A DNA stretch of 64,000 nucleotides, from NCBI RefSeq assembly GCF_900099905.1, contig NZ_FNEE01000006.1:62001-126000 (forward strand), read 5' to 3'. The notes beneath the pieces are model-generated. The model did not search any database. It worked only from the letters and a program-made list of their open reading frames with translations, and was not told the DNA's origin. Below, piece by piece: positions 9,401 through 16,591 of the stretch (the stretch's first letter is position 1; each line of letters opens with the position of its first letter). The position numbers were made by a program, and so were the translations under genes. Source of the DNA: Mesorhizobium muleiense. Its GTDB lineage: Bacteria; Pseudomonadota; Alphaproteobacteria; Rhizobiales; Rhizobiaceae.

Positions 9401-10984
9401 CGCGCGCTCGACCAGGGTCTCGTTGATCTGGCGTGCGCGGGCCTCGAGCGCGGCGTTGAGCTTTTGGGTGCCGGTGTCCAGCGCTTCGGCGCGGGTCTGG
9501 AACTCGCTGATCAGCACCTGGCCGCGTTCGGCCAGCGTCCGCTCGATGCCGTCAAGGCTGGCTTCAAATTCGGAGTTGAGCGTGCGTGCGGCGCCGCCGA
9601 GCAGCGACACCATGCCGGAGGTCCGATCGTCGAGCAGATCGGTCAGCGACCGGGTGAGGCCGTCGGTCGTCTCCGTCAGCTTGGCAATGCGTGTGTCGAG
9701 AAGGCTGGCGAAGGCTTCGCCGGAGGTCGACAGCCGGTCGGTGATGGATTCGAGCCGGCCTTCCACCGAATCGAAGATCGACAGCGAGCTTTGGTTGATC
9801 CTGTCGATCAGCGTCTCGCCGGAATTGGTGATGGTCATCGACAGGTTGGTCGAGGCGTTGAGGATACTGTCGCGAATGATGTCGCTGGCAGCCCCGATAT
9901 CGTCCTTCAGCGTCTCATGCGCGCCGGCGATCGTGGCGCGCACGCGTTCGGCGTGGGTGACCACCGCTTCGCGCTCGCTGCCCAGCCCGTCGACGAGCGA
10001 GCGGATGCGGGATTCATTCTCCGAATAGGAGCGCTCGATCTGGTTGACCTCGCTGTGGACCAGGGTTTCGAGCTCGACGGCACGTGCAAGCGTGCGCTCG
10101 ATGCCTTCACCCATGGCCGCAACCTCGCGGCGGACGGCTTGACCGATCATCATGACGCGATCCTGGGCGATTTGCTCCGGCTCGGTCAGGCGAAAAGCCA
10201 CCTCCGTCATCGACTGAGCGGCGATGCGCATCTCCTGCGCGCGGCGAATCATGGCTGCAAACGCCCAGAACAGGAGGACCGGCAGGATCGCAGCGATTGC
10301 CAGGCCAATCAGTTCGGGACGGGCGAAAAACTGGCCGGGCGTGCGGATTTGCCAAATGCCTGGGCCAAACAGCAGATTTGCCAATGCACCGGCGCCCGCG
10401 ATCCAGGCGAGCGAAACGAGCGCCACGACCCAGTAGATCGTGTTCGAGGCACGCCGATTGAGGGTGTGCAGCAGCGTCTTGTAATCTTTTTGACGAGGAT
10501 CGTTGGCCGGCGTGAAGCCGGCCGGCTGCGTGCCATTGCGCGTTTCAACGGGGCGCGTTTCAACAGGGCGCGTCTCAAAAGGGCGCGTCCCAAAAAGGCG
10601 CGTTTCAACAGGGCGCAGTTCAGCAGGGCGCGGTTCCGCCGGCTTGGCGTTTGCCGCTTCTCTCTGGTCCTGGGCTTTCTGGTCCTGATTGGCGGCAGGC
10701 TCGGCATTCTGGCTCGGGTTGGCGATAGGCTCGGCATTCTGGCTCTGGTCGGCGACAGGCTCGGCATTCTGGCTCTGGTTGGCGACAGGCTCGGCATCCT
10801 GGTCACGGCCCTCACGTGCCAACTCGTCGGCGGCCTGCGATATCTGCGCTTCCAGATCCTCCATCGACGCGGCGATGTCGAGATCGCCGCCGGCATCGCC
10901 GCTCAGATCGATTTCAAGTGCTTTTTCGAGTTCCCTGGCTACGTCGTTGTCAAGCGTTCTTGTCGTCGATGTTTTCTTCGCCAT
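3497..10984 (-). CDS. rgsE: Growth pole ring (GPR/RgsE-like) giant coiled-coil membrane protein
   Basis: Predicted 2,495-residue inner-membrane scaffold of polar growth. In Agrobacterium and Sinorhizobium the large proteins GPR and RgsE mark the growing pole; I assign this gene from architecture and size, not from a search. Order: acidic and low-complexity N-terminus with two short tandem repeats (about residues 60-150); two membrane spans (about 182-208 and 223-245); about 2,000 residues of apolipoprotein/tropomyosin-like coiled coil, including a 94-residue repeat array (about 840-1475); Pro/Ala-rich linker (about 2280-2375); and a conserved globular C-terminus (about the last 110 residues, SLNSLSVDIARAID to the end). 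The frame is open to 11209, but the ATG at 10984 (MAKKTSTTRT) follows a purine-rich site and avoids a basic unrelated extension. A divergent Hpt gene lies upstream. Confidence 0.75.
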   Translation of the reverse strand: MAKKTSTTRTLDNDVARELEKALEIDLSGDAGGDLDIAASMEDLEAQISQAADELAREGRDQDAEPVANQSQNAEPVADQSQNAEPIANPSQNAEPAANQDQKAQDQREAANAKPAEPRPAELRPVETRLFGTRPFETRPVETRPVETRNGTQPAGFTPANDPRQKDYKTLLHTLNRRASNTIYWVVALVSLAWIAGAGALANLLFGPGIWQIRTPGQFFARPELIGLAIAAILPVLLFWAFAAMIRRAQEMRIAAQSMTEVAFRLTEPEQIAQDRVMMIGQAVRREVAAMGEGIERTLARAVELETLVHSEVNQIERSYSENESRIRSLVDGLGSEREAVVTHAERVRATIAGAHETLKDDIGAASDIIRDSILNASTNLSMTITNSGETLIDRINQSSLSIFDSVEGRLESITDRLSTSGEAFASLLDTRIAKLTETTDGLTRSLTDLLDDRTSGMVSLLGGAARTLNSEFEASLDGIERTLAERGQVLISEFQTRAEALDTGTQKLNAALEARARQINETLVERAREIAHTFQESKETLSAMIDQGKTQIGADMADIVSSTSSMLEARAGDFAGRMEAARHVVSRAFDADIQRLADARVGIEEAVENHSRKLSESREHMTAAMQADLEKFAESRAGIDAAVTDQVQKLSEGRNLISRALEEDLRKVNESRAAIDASLGSHLERLEEGRNRLSQALNEDSGKLVQARTIIDEMVAGHVGKLAEGRSILSRALDADLGKLADSRASIDGLVAGQVEKIAEGRALLAKALETDIVGIKGLIETHSAKLAEDRSELSRSLQDDLSGIRSLIEDHSGRLADDRSLLSQTLEADLAKLAESRSSIDGLVAGQVEKLAEGRNILKRALESDLNTIKEVISGQSEKLAEDRGQLSKALETDLQSVNGLISDHMNRLSEDRSILSKALEDDLAKLAESRSSIDGLVTGQVEKLAEGRDILKRALESDLNTIKSVLSDQSEKLAEDRGQLARALETDLQGVNGLISDHMNRLAEDRSILSKALEDDLAKLAESRSSIDGLVAGQVEKLAEGRDILKRALESDLNTIKEVLSGQSEKLAEDRDQLSKALETDLQSVNGLISDHMNRLAADRSTLSQALEDDLAKLAESRSSIDGLVTGQVEKLAEGRDILKRALESDLNTIKSVISDQSEKLVEDRSILSKALEDDLAKLAQSRSSIDGLVAGQVEKLAEGRDILKRALESDLNTIKDVISGQSEKLAEDRGQLSQALETDLQNVNGLISDHMNRLAADRSTLSQALEDDLAKLAESRSSIDGLVAGQVEKLAEGRDLLRRALEADLNTIKGVVADQSQQLTDNRAEFARALEADLGGVNGLVNSHAEKLIQDRSILSKALEDDLAKLAESRSSIDGLVSGQVEKLAEGRDILRRALEADLNTIKGVVADQSQQLTDNRAEFARALEADLGSVNGLVNSHAEKLIQDRSILSKALEDDLAKLAESRSSIDGLVSGQVEKLAEGRDILRRALEADLQKIAASRSDIDDIIAGHVGKLTEGRDALTRALEDDLSKLADTRKEVDRSLSGHIDQIAARSTDISDAIAADVEKIEQAFSRQTGIIEERAGTMERALSTGVDNVRNVLEKSAVFVAGALREKVMEVTSALHEQAGAAFSDADRKIAERAEQTSAALLARAEDIARTFEEADRRLAARAEDTSSALVARAEGASSAIMARVDDTSNSLLARAQETADQLAARASEIAGTFDAADQKLVARAVETAQSLAERAGDILRNFEGADERLSVRIGESAEALAARASDLGRIFDAADQQLISRIAEGSEALSARASEIGRIFDEADHRLVSRIADSTSTIGEHADNIVGAFASTEQRVAERAKQTGQDLAVHAREIEQALAGADERLASSAAAAAARVEEQVAGVENRLVNTTETIGQKLNEQVSTAEAQLISRANSIAETFTAVGQHIGQSTNDAAKTIGTNTRELNTMLAARSAEISKILDETARPLVERFAHGGSELQKSMEEVTERATEKLRSENAALVDALASRTAETLSAVEGARSTLADSVADLIGRMSTSSAQLGQLIEQAAANLGQVDERLTGSTQSFAATTEKAAQTFASSARLVDSNTTRLTELSSSTLREVASIATKFDEHSRLLSSASDLLSSAQSNLEHTLERQSSLEDLAVGLVKKSEDLEKVMRSFEDLVGQTLQNAEGKTLESADKIRTSIADVVDSATKRFADATEEMRRTASSIKSELDLTRAELKKGVIEMPEEAKESTTAIRRAVSEQINALKELSDIVAKSGRSTDSSEPRNLRPAQQAPAPRATEPLRRPPAPEPLAPQAPSGDTALRGDLERPPETAPRQRDPNGRAPQGGWVRDLLTGASREEAAKPAAPSEAPRSAAPAQRSPLHVVESLNSLSVDIARAIDHDASIELWNRYRSGERDVFTRRLYTLKGQQTFDEIRRKYQMEAEFRAAVDRYCDDFEKLLKDVSRNDRDNMMAQTYLTSDTGKVYTMLAHASGRLH
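6565..8480 (-). repeat. 282-bp in-frame tandem repeats within the GPR-like gene
   Basis: The repeat mark encoding SRSSIDGL recurs at 6565, 6847, 7129, 7411, 7606, 7888, 8170 and 8452. Spacing is exactly 282 bp except for one 195-bp step (7411 to 7606). Each 94-residue unit is built of a 36-residue and two 29-residue subunits; the 29-residue form equals the 36-residue form minus one heptad. Copies are nearly identical at DNA level. The two units at 6565-7128 form one subfamily (QSQQLTDNR) and the rest another (QSEKLAEDR). Confidence 0.9.
10538..10642 (-). repeat. 15-bp tandem repeat in the GPR-like gene (PVETR-type)
   Basis: About seven 15-bp units start at 10538, 10553, 10568, 10583, 10598, 10613 and 10628 (consensus GCGCGTTTCAACAGG on the plus strand), coding for degenerate five-residue repeats such as PVETR on the minus strand. 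Confidence 0.85.
10697..10806 (-). repeat. 30-bp tandem repeat in the GPR-like gene (NAEPVADQSQ-type)
   Basis: Units starting AGGCTCGGCATTCTGG occur at 10697, 10727, 10757 and 10787, exactly 30 bp apart, coding for ten-residue acidic repeats NAEPVADQSQ before the first membrane span. Confidence 0.88.
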
Positions 10985-11276
10985 GCCTTCGCTACCCTGT
11001 ACAAGCTGCCGCGGGACTTGTTGATGTTGCTTTTCGTGTCCCACGCAAGAGGCTGAAAATGGACCTTTCGTATCGTAATGACACACCGGGGTAAAGAAAA
11101 CCTGCATTCGGTGCGATACGTAAAACTTTAAATATAAGGTTAACAGAACTGTGATTCCGGCGCCGCTATCGCAACATTTTTTCGGGCCAATCATTAACCG
11201 GTCGTCCACAGGATGGGCCTATTTTTTTGGCGGCTGCCTCGTTTTTTGGCGGCTGGAAGAACGGAGTTGCAGAGTC
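10985..11276. promoter_or_regulatory. Divergent control region, GPR-like gene / Hpt gene
   Basis: A 292-base AT-richer stretch between two divergent starts must hold both promoters. TTAA at 11128 and TTAAC at 11140 are separated by 8 bases, close to but not matching the CtrA pattern TTAA-N7-TTAA, and a further TTAACC half-site lies at about 11195. No clear -35/-10 pair was fixed by eye. Confidence 0.35.
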
Positions 11277-11645
11277 ATGCGTGGCGAAAACGGCATTGCC
11301 TTCTCGATGCCCGGCGGCGATGTGTCGGGAACGGCCGGGTCGCGGCCCGTGGACCTGGCGCATCTGGCGCGCCAGACGATGGGCGACCGCAGCCTCGAAC
11401 AGGAGGTGCTGGCGCTGTTCGTGCAGCAGGCATTGTCGGTTCGCGACAGGATCATCGACGCCGATGTGAAGCAAAGACTGCTCCTGGCGCACGGGCTGAA
11501 AGGCTCGGCGCGCGGCGTCGGCGCCTTCGCTGTTGCCGATTGCGCCGGCGCGATCGAACTTCAACCTGAAGATACCAATACCCTCAAGCGGCTTGGCTCC
11601 CTGATCGAAGAAGTCCGCGATTTCGTCGCCGCCATCAGCCGTTAA
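11277..11645 (+). CDS. Hpt domain histidine phosphotransfer protein
   Basis: Small phosphorelay protein of 122 residues. The motif AHGLKGSARGVGAFAVAD contains the phospho-accepting His in the HxLKGSA context typical of Hpt domains (about residue 75), and the surrounding sequence is helical. The ATG at 11277 is preferred; an upstream in-frame extension to 11151 is possible but rich in aromatic residues unlike an Hpt domain and lies in the control region. It is transcribed away from the GPR-like gene. The partner kinase is not identifiable here, though the hybrid kinase CckA is encoded about 14 kb away. Confidence 0.82.
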   Translation: MRGENGIAFSMPGGDVSGTAGSRPVDLAHLARQTMGDRSLEQEVLALFVQQALSVRDRIIDADVKQRLLLAHGLKGSARGVGAFAVADCAGAIELQPEDTNTLKRLGSLIEEVRDFVAAISR

Positions 11646-11745
11646 ACCCATTTCCGAAAAAAACGGCATAGAGCGACGCTTTCGCGCCGCAGTTGACTTG
11701 TCTGCGGGAGTGATTATCTCGGCTGGGACTCCCTTCAGGTGACAA

Positions 11746-12066
11746 ATGACCAAGCTGACCTTCATCGCCCATGACGGCACACATTTTGACGTGGATGCCG
11801 AAAACGGCTCGACCGTCATGGAGAACGCGATCCGCAACGCGGTGCCGGGGATCGAGGCCGAATGCGGCGGCGCTTGCGCCTGCGCGACCTGCCATGTCTA
11901 TGTCGATGAGGCGTGGACGGCCGAGGTCGGCGAGCCGGAAGCGATGGAAGAGGACATGCTGGACTTCGCCTACGACGTCCAGCCGAACTCACGGCTCTCC
12001 TGTCAGATCAAGGTGCGCGACGCTCTCGACGGCCTGGTTGTGCGCGTGCCCGCCCGCCAGGGCTGA
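11746..12066 (+). CDS. 2Fe-2S ferredoxin, adrenodoxin type
   Basis: Soluble electron carrier of 106 residues. The cluster ligands are Cys40, Cys46 and Cys49 (C-X5-C-X2-C within [12 protein letters not shown]) and Cys86 (LSCQIKV), the spacing of adrenodoxin/putidaredoxin-type [2Fe-2S] ferredoxins. An extra Cys44 lies inside the binding loop. The start has a good AGGTGAC ribosome site six bases upstream. A ferredoxin-NADP reductase-like flavoprotein follows about 200 bases downstream on the same strand and is a plausible redox partner, although the gap holds a repeat and may not be co-transcribed. Confidence 0.93.
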   Translation: MTKLTFIAHDGTHFDVDAENGSTVMENAIRNAVPGIEAECGGACACATCHVYVDEAWTAEVGEPEAMEEDMLDFAYDVQPNSRLSCQIKVRDALDGLVVRVPARQG

Positions 12067-12198
12067 AGCGTGGAGGCTTAAGCGGGGGATATAGCCGATT
12101 TTTCCGGCGCCGGCTTGGCAGCGGGCCAATGGTCATGCAGTGTCGCGCCGTTCTCTACAGCGCCGCACGTTCCCTGGACCACGCAAAGCACGCTGTAG

Positions 12199-13302
<1,104 letters not shown>

Positions 13303-13344
13303 GTCTCTTACTCGACGAGAATCGCCCTTACCGTCTGGCCGAAG

Positions 13345-13962
13345 CTAACCCGGCAGCTGGCCGTTTTCGATGCGCTTCATGCGATAACGCAGCAGCCGCA
13401 GGATGCGGCTTTCGAAATTGATGGTTTCGACGCGATCGAACTGCATCTGGGCGCGGTCGTGCTTGGCAAGAATAGCGGCGGAGATCTCCGCTGCCTTGGC
13501 CTTGGCCTCCTGGCAGGTCTTGCGCGGGTGGGTCGCCTTCAGCGCATCCTCGAGTTCGCCGGCATGGTTCTTGGCGATCTCGACATGGCGGTCCTCATGA
13601 CGCTTGATGTCGGCGGACAATGTATCCCAAAACAGCCTTACGCCGGCATCAGCCTTGCGCGGGCGGCGCCAGTCGGGAAGGATCACCTTGACCTTGACGG
13701 TGACATCGGCGTCGGCAATCGCGCAGGAGTTCGATCTTTCCGCATAGCTGACGCGGGTGGTGAACGCCATCTGCGTGGCGCCTGGATGCCGCATCCCGGT
13801 GCTCTTCACCCGAGGTCCAAGTTTCGTAAGCTGGGATCCGATATCATCGAGCGTTCTGCCGCCGATGCTGAAATAGCTATATGTCTTCACCAAATTCGCC
13901 GTGCCCGCCGGCAAGGCGGAACAAGCAAGCATCAGGGCGCAAAGCAGGGATCGTTTCATCAT
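13345..13962 (-). CDS. DUF922-family secreted Zn-dependent protease-like protein
   Basis: Exported protein of about 205 residues. An N-terminal signal peptide (MKRSLLCALMLACSALPAG) is followed by a domain with HEDRHVEIA, an HExxH-like metal motif carrying His-Glu-Asp-Arg-His as in DUF922 putative metalloproteases. Two adjacent ATGs (13962 and 13959) follow an AAAGAGGC ribosome site; the longer open frame to 14034 lacks such a site and would hide the signal. Catalysis is not certain because the family members are mostly uncharacterised. It is divergent from folP. Confidence 0.75.
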   Translation of the reverse strand: MMKRSLLCALMLACSALPAGTANLVKTYSYFSIGGRTLDDIGSQLTKLGPRVKSTGMRHPGATQMAFTTRVSYAERSNSCAIADADVTVKVKVILPDWRRPRKADAGVRLFWDTLSADIKRHEDRHVEIAKNHAGELEDALKATHPRKTCQEAKAKAAEISAAILAKHDRAQMQFDRVETINFESRILRLLRYRMKRIENGQLPG

Positions 13963-14046
13963 GTTGCCTCTTTGCCTACCTTGCGCTACGGCCGTTGCCG
14001 ACGCAACGGAATTGATCTTTGGTGGATCACACATGGTTTATCGACA

Positions 14047-14889
14047 ATGACGACGGGGCGATGGCAGTTGGCGCATGGGCGCCATCTCGACCTTGGCGGC
14101 AAGGCGGTGATCGTCGGTATTCTCAATGTCACGCCGGACAGTTTTTCTGACGGCGGACTGTTCGTCGCGCCCGAACAGGCGATTGCCCAGGCGCGCCGGA
14201 TGGTGGAAGAAGGGGCCTCCGTCATTGACGTCGGTGGGGAATCGACACGCCCCGGCGCATTTCCGGTAGCCATCGAGGAAGAGCAGGCCCGCGTGCTGCC
14301 TGTCATCAAGGCGGTCGCCGGGCTCGGCGAGGCGCTGATTTCGGTCGACACCTATCGCGAGGACACCGCCCGGCTTGCCGTCGCCGCCGGCGCCCACATC
14401 CTCAACGACGTCTGGGGCCTGCAACGCGAACCGGGCATCGCGCGGGTCGCGGCCGAAACCGGCGCCGGCCTTGTCATCATGCACACCGGGCGTGACAGGC
14501 AAAAACTGCCCGACGTGATCGAGGATCAGTTTTTCTTCCTCGGCAAGTCCCTTGAAATCGCCCGGCGAAGCGGCGTTGCCGACGACCAGATCGTGCTCGA
14601 TCCGGGCTTTGGCTTCGCCAAGGAAACCGCGGAGGAAAATCTCGACCTGATGACACGGTTTTCCGAGCTCGATGTCTTGGGCTTTCCGCTGATGGCCGGT
14701 ACATCGCGAAAGCGCTTCATCGGCGCCGTCACCGGCCGCGACGCCTCGGCCAGAGACGCCGGAACAGCGGCGACGAGCGTCATACTGAGGCTCAAGGGCG
14801 CGCGGCTTTTTCGCGTCCACGATGTCGCAATCAATGTGGATGCGCTGGCGGTTGCGGATGCTATGCTGGCGCGTGAAACCGCCGCATAG
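14047..14889 (+). CDS. folP: Dihydropteroate synthase
   Basis: Joins 7,8-dihydropterin pyrophosphate and p-aminobenzoate to form dihydropteroate in folate synthesis. The 280-residue product has both family signatures: VGILNVTPDSFSDGG (about residue 22) and VIDVGGESTRPGA (about 60), with the pterin loop later (LMAGTSRKRFIG). The ATG at 14047 is the sensible start; the open frame continues upstream through the DUF922 gene in antisense and is not coding there. folB and folK follow on the same strand, forming a folate cluster. Confidence 0.96.
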   Translation: MTTGRWQLAHGRHLDLGGKAVIVGILNVTPDSFSDGGLFVAPEQAIAQARRMVEEGASVIDVGGESTRPGAFPVAIEEEQARVLPVIKAVAGLGEALISVDTYREDTARLAVAAGAHILNDVWGLQREPGIARVAAETGAGLVIMHTGRDRQKLPDVIEDQFFFLGKSLEIARRSGVADDQIVLDPGFGFAKETAEENLDLMTRFSELDVLGFPLMAGTSRKRFIGAVTGRDASARDAGTAATSVILRLKGARLFRVHDVAINVDALAVADAMLARETAA

Positions 14890-14998
14890 CTCGCAAATCG
14901 AAATCGATTCCAGCAGGATGCGTAGATTAAAAGCCTTAGAGCGTAGTCTGTGCGCCCAAGCGGACGCGCATCGCTCCAATCGAGCAGGACGCTGAGCG

Positions 14999-15358
14999 AT
15001 GTATATCATCCGCATGAAAAATTGCGCCTTCTTCGCTCGGCACGGCGTGCTGGATGAGGAGGAGACGCTCGGCCAGCGCTTCTATGTCGACGCTGCGCTC
15101 ACCGTCGAACCCGGCCGCGCGCTGGTCGATGATGCCATCGAGGATACCGTCCACTATGGCGTTGCCTTCGGGGTGATCGAAAAGATCATCACCGGGGAGA
15201 GGCGTTTTCTGATAGAAGCGCTGGCGCTGGAGGTGGCCCGGGCGCTGACAGCCCGCTTTCCCCAGATAAAAAAGGCCGAGATCACTGTGCGCAAGCCGAA
15301 CGCGCCGGTGCCCGGCGTGCTCGATCATGTCGAGGTGACCGTTGCCTGGCCCCAATAA
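14999..15358 (+). CDS. folB: Dihydroneopterin aldolase
   Basis: Converts dihydroneopterin to 6-hydroxymethyl-dihydropterin and glycolaldehyde. At 119 residues it has the normal size, with family features CAFFARHGVLDEEETLGQRF at the N-terminus (conserved Glu near residue 22) and the conserved Lys-containing C-terminal region VTVRKPNAPVPG-like (ITVRKPNAPVPGVLDHVEV). A 109-base gap with palindromic sequence separates it from folP. Its 3' end overlaps folK by 17 bases, so the last two steps are translationally linked. Confidence 0.95.
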   Translation: MYIIRMKNCAFFARHGVLDEEETLGQRFYVDAALTVEPGRALVDDAIEDTVHYGVAFGVIEKIITGERRFLIEALALEVARALTARFPQIKKAEITVRKPNAPVPGVLDHVEVTVAWPQ

Positions 15359-15854
15359 CACGGTCTACCTCAGCCTTGGCGGCAATCTCGGCGACCCGGC
15401 AAGGTCGATGGGCGCGGCGCTGCGCATGCTGGACGCCGACGGGAACACGCGCGTCGTTGTCGTCTCCTCGCTTTACCGCACGCCGCCCTGGGGCAAGCTC
15501 GACCAGCCGGATTTTCTCAATGCGGCTGCCGAAATTTCGACCGTGCTCGCACCACATGCATTGCTCGATCTCTGTCTCGACGTCGAGCGCAGGCTGAAGC
15601 GGGTGCGCGAGGAGCGCTGGGGTCCACGGCTGATCGACATCGACATTCTGGTGTTCGGCGATCGGATCATCCACGAAACCGGGCTAGAAGTGCCGCATCC
15701 GCGCATGCTGGAGCGCGCCTTCGTTCTGGCGCCGCTGGCCGAGATCGCGCCTGACCTCACCGTCGACGGCAGAAGCGTGGCGGAGCGGCTTGCCGCTCTC
15801 GACAGCGCCGGCATCGAGCAATTGTCGTCCGGCCGGGATTGGTGGCTGACTTGA
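15342..15854 (+). CDS. folK: 2-amino-4-hydroxy-6-hydroxymethyldihydropteridine diphosphokinase
   Basis: HPPK, which pyrophosphorylates 6-hydroxymethyl-dihydropterin with ATP. The 170 residues carry LGGNLGDP at the N-terminus and RWGPRLIDIDILVFGD, the HPPK signature with the Mg-binding Asp pair. The start is a TTG at 15342 lying inside the end of folB; no ATG or GTG is available before the LSLGGNLGD motif, so TTG plus overlap coupling is the likely mode of initiation. Confidence 0.95.
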   Translation: MPGPNNTVYLSLGGNLGDPARSMGAALRMLDADGNTRVVVVSSLYRTPPWGKLDQPDFLNAAAEISTVLAPHALLDLCLDVERRLKRVREERWGPRLIDIDILVFGDRIIHETGLEVPHPRMLERAFVLAPLAEIAPDLTVDGRSVAERLAALDSAGIEQLSSGRDWWLT

Positions 15855-15910
15855 CGTCATAAACGCGGGCCACAATCGTCGAGGGCAATCGGTTCAGGTT
15901 TGCGCTGCCC

Positions 15911-15960
15911 CTCATCGCCCTGCCGGGCACTTCTCCCCGTATAGTGACGGGGAGAAGGAG
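15911..15960. repeat. Rhizobial intergenic palindrome
   Basis: CTTCTCCCCGT (15930-15940) and ACGGGGAGAAG (15947-15957) form an 11-bp perfect stem with loop ATAGTG, preceded by a GC-rich CCCTCATCGCCCTGCCGGGC segment. This is the layout of the abundant palindrome family seen between genes in rhizobia. Confidence 0.65.
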
Positions 15961-16024
15961 GCCTTCGCAAAGGATTTCGCCAATCTCCATTAATCTTTGC
16001 CTGAGGCGATTGCCCTGCGCAAAG

Positions 16025-16588
16025 TCAGCCGGCAAATCCGCCGCCGTCGAGGAACACCTGTTCCTCCGGCGTCGTCTCGCGGCCGAGCATCCTGTTTCGA
16101 TGCGGAAAGCGGCCGAAGCGCTGAATGATCTCCAGGTGCTCGACGGCATACTTCAGATAGGATTGGGCTTTGGCCGTGGTGACTTCCACCGATTTGAGCT
16201 GGTCGGCGAGATGCTCCGAATGCTCATAAGGCAAATAGAGGAAGACGCGAAGCTCTTCGTCGAGCGCCAGATCCTGGCCGGCGGCGATCGCCTTTTCGGC
16301 AAAATGCCTTGCCAGCGGGTCGGTGGCATACATATGGCCGGTGCCGCGAAAGCAGTTTCGCGGGAACTGGTCGAGCAGGATCATCAGCGCCAGTGAGCCT
16401 TCGGCATGCTCCGACCATCCGTCACATTCACGCCGCGCGGCAGCGTAATGCAGCTCGAGAAACCAGTTGCGGAACTCCGCGTCGAAGGCGTCATTCTTCT
16501 CGAACCATGCATCTTTCCCGGCGTCACGCCAGAATTTGGTGACGGAGAGCGCGCGCTCGTCCAGTTCGATCATCTGTTTGCTCTCCAA
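16025..16588 (-). CDS. DUF924 family protein
   Basis: Cytoplasmic helical protein of 187 residues of unknown function. Family marks include VTKFWRDAGKDAWFEKNDAFD at the N-terminus, LALMILLDQFPRNCFRGTGHMYATD and YLPYEHSEHLADQ, which together define DUF924 (tetratricopeptide-like fold). It ends three bases before the antiporter gene's stop-side boundary region, both genes reading on the minus strand (antiporter upstream), so they may share a transcript. No catalytic role can be argued from sequence. Confidence 0.85.
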   Translation of the reverse strand: MESKQMIELDERALSVTKFWRDAGKDAWFEKNDAFDAEFRNWFLELHYAAARRECDGWSEHAEGSLALMILLDQFPRNCFRGTGHMYATDPLARHFAEKAIAAGQDLALDEELRVFLYLPYEHSEHLADQLKSVEVTTAKAQSYLKYAVEHLEIIQRFGRFPHRNRMLGRETTPEEQVFLDGGGFAG

Positions 16589-16591
16589 TGT

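Noticed and set aside
3500..11056. Long open frames (up to 816 residues) on the plus strand opposite the GPR-like gene
   Set aside because: They mirror the repeats of the real gene, are Arg/Ala-rich, lack ribosome sites and family motifs, and arise from strong GC bias at third codon positions.
11128..11144. CtrA binding site in the GPR/Hpt control region
   Set aside because: The spacer is 8 rather than 7 bases; kept only as a weak hint in the findings, not as a feature.
13459..14046. N-terminal extension of folP by 196 codons
   Set aside because: It overlaps the DUF922 gene on the other strand and has no family match; FolP begins normally at 14047.
14890..14998. Possible sRNA between folP and folB
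   Set aside because: Only a degenerate palindrome is visible; no promoter or terminator pair can be supported.
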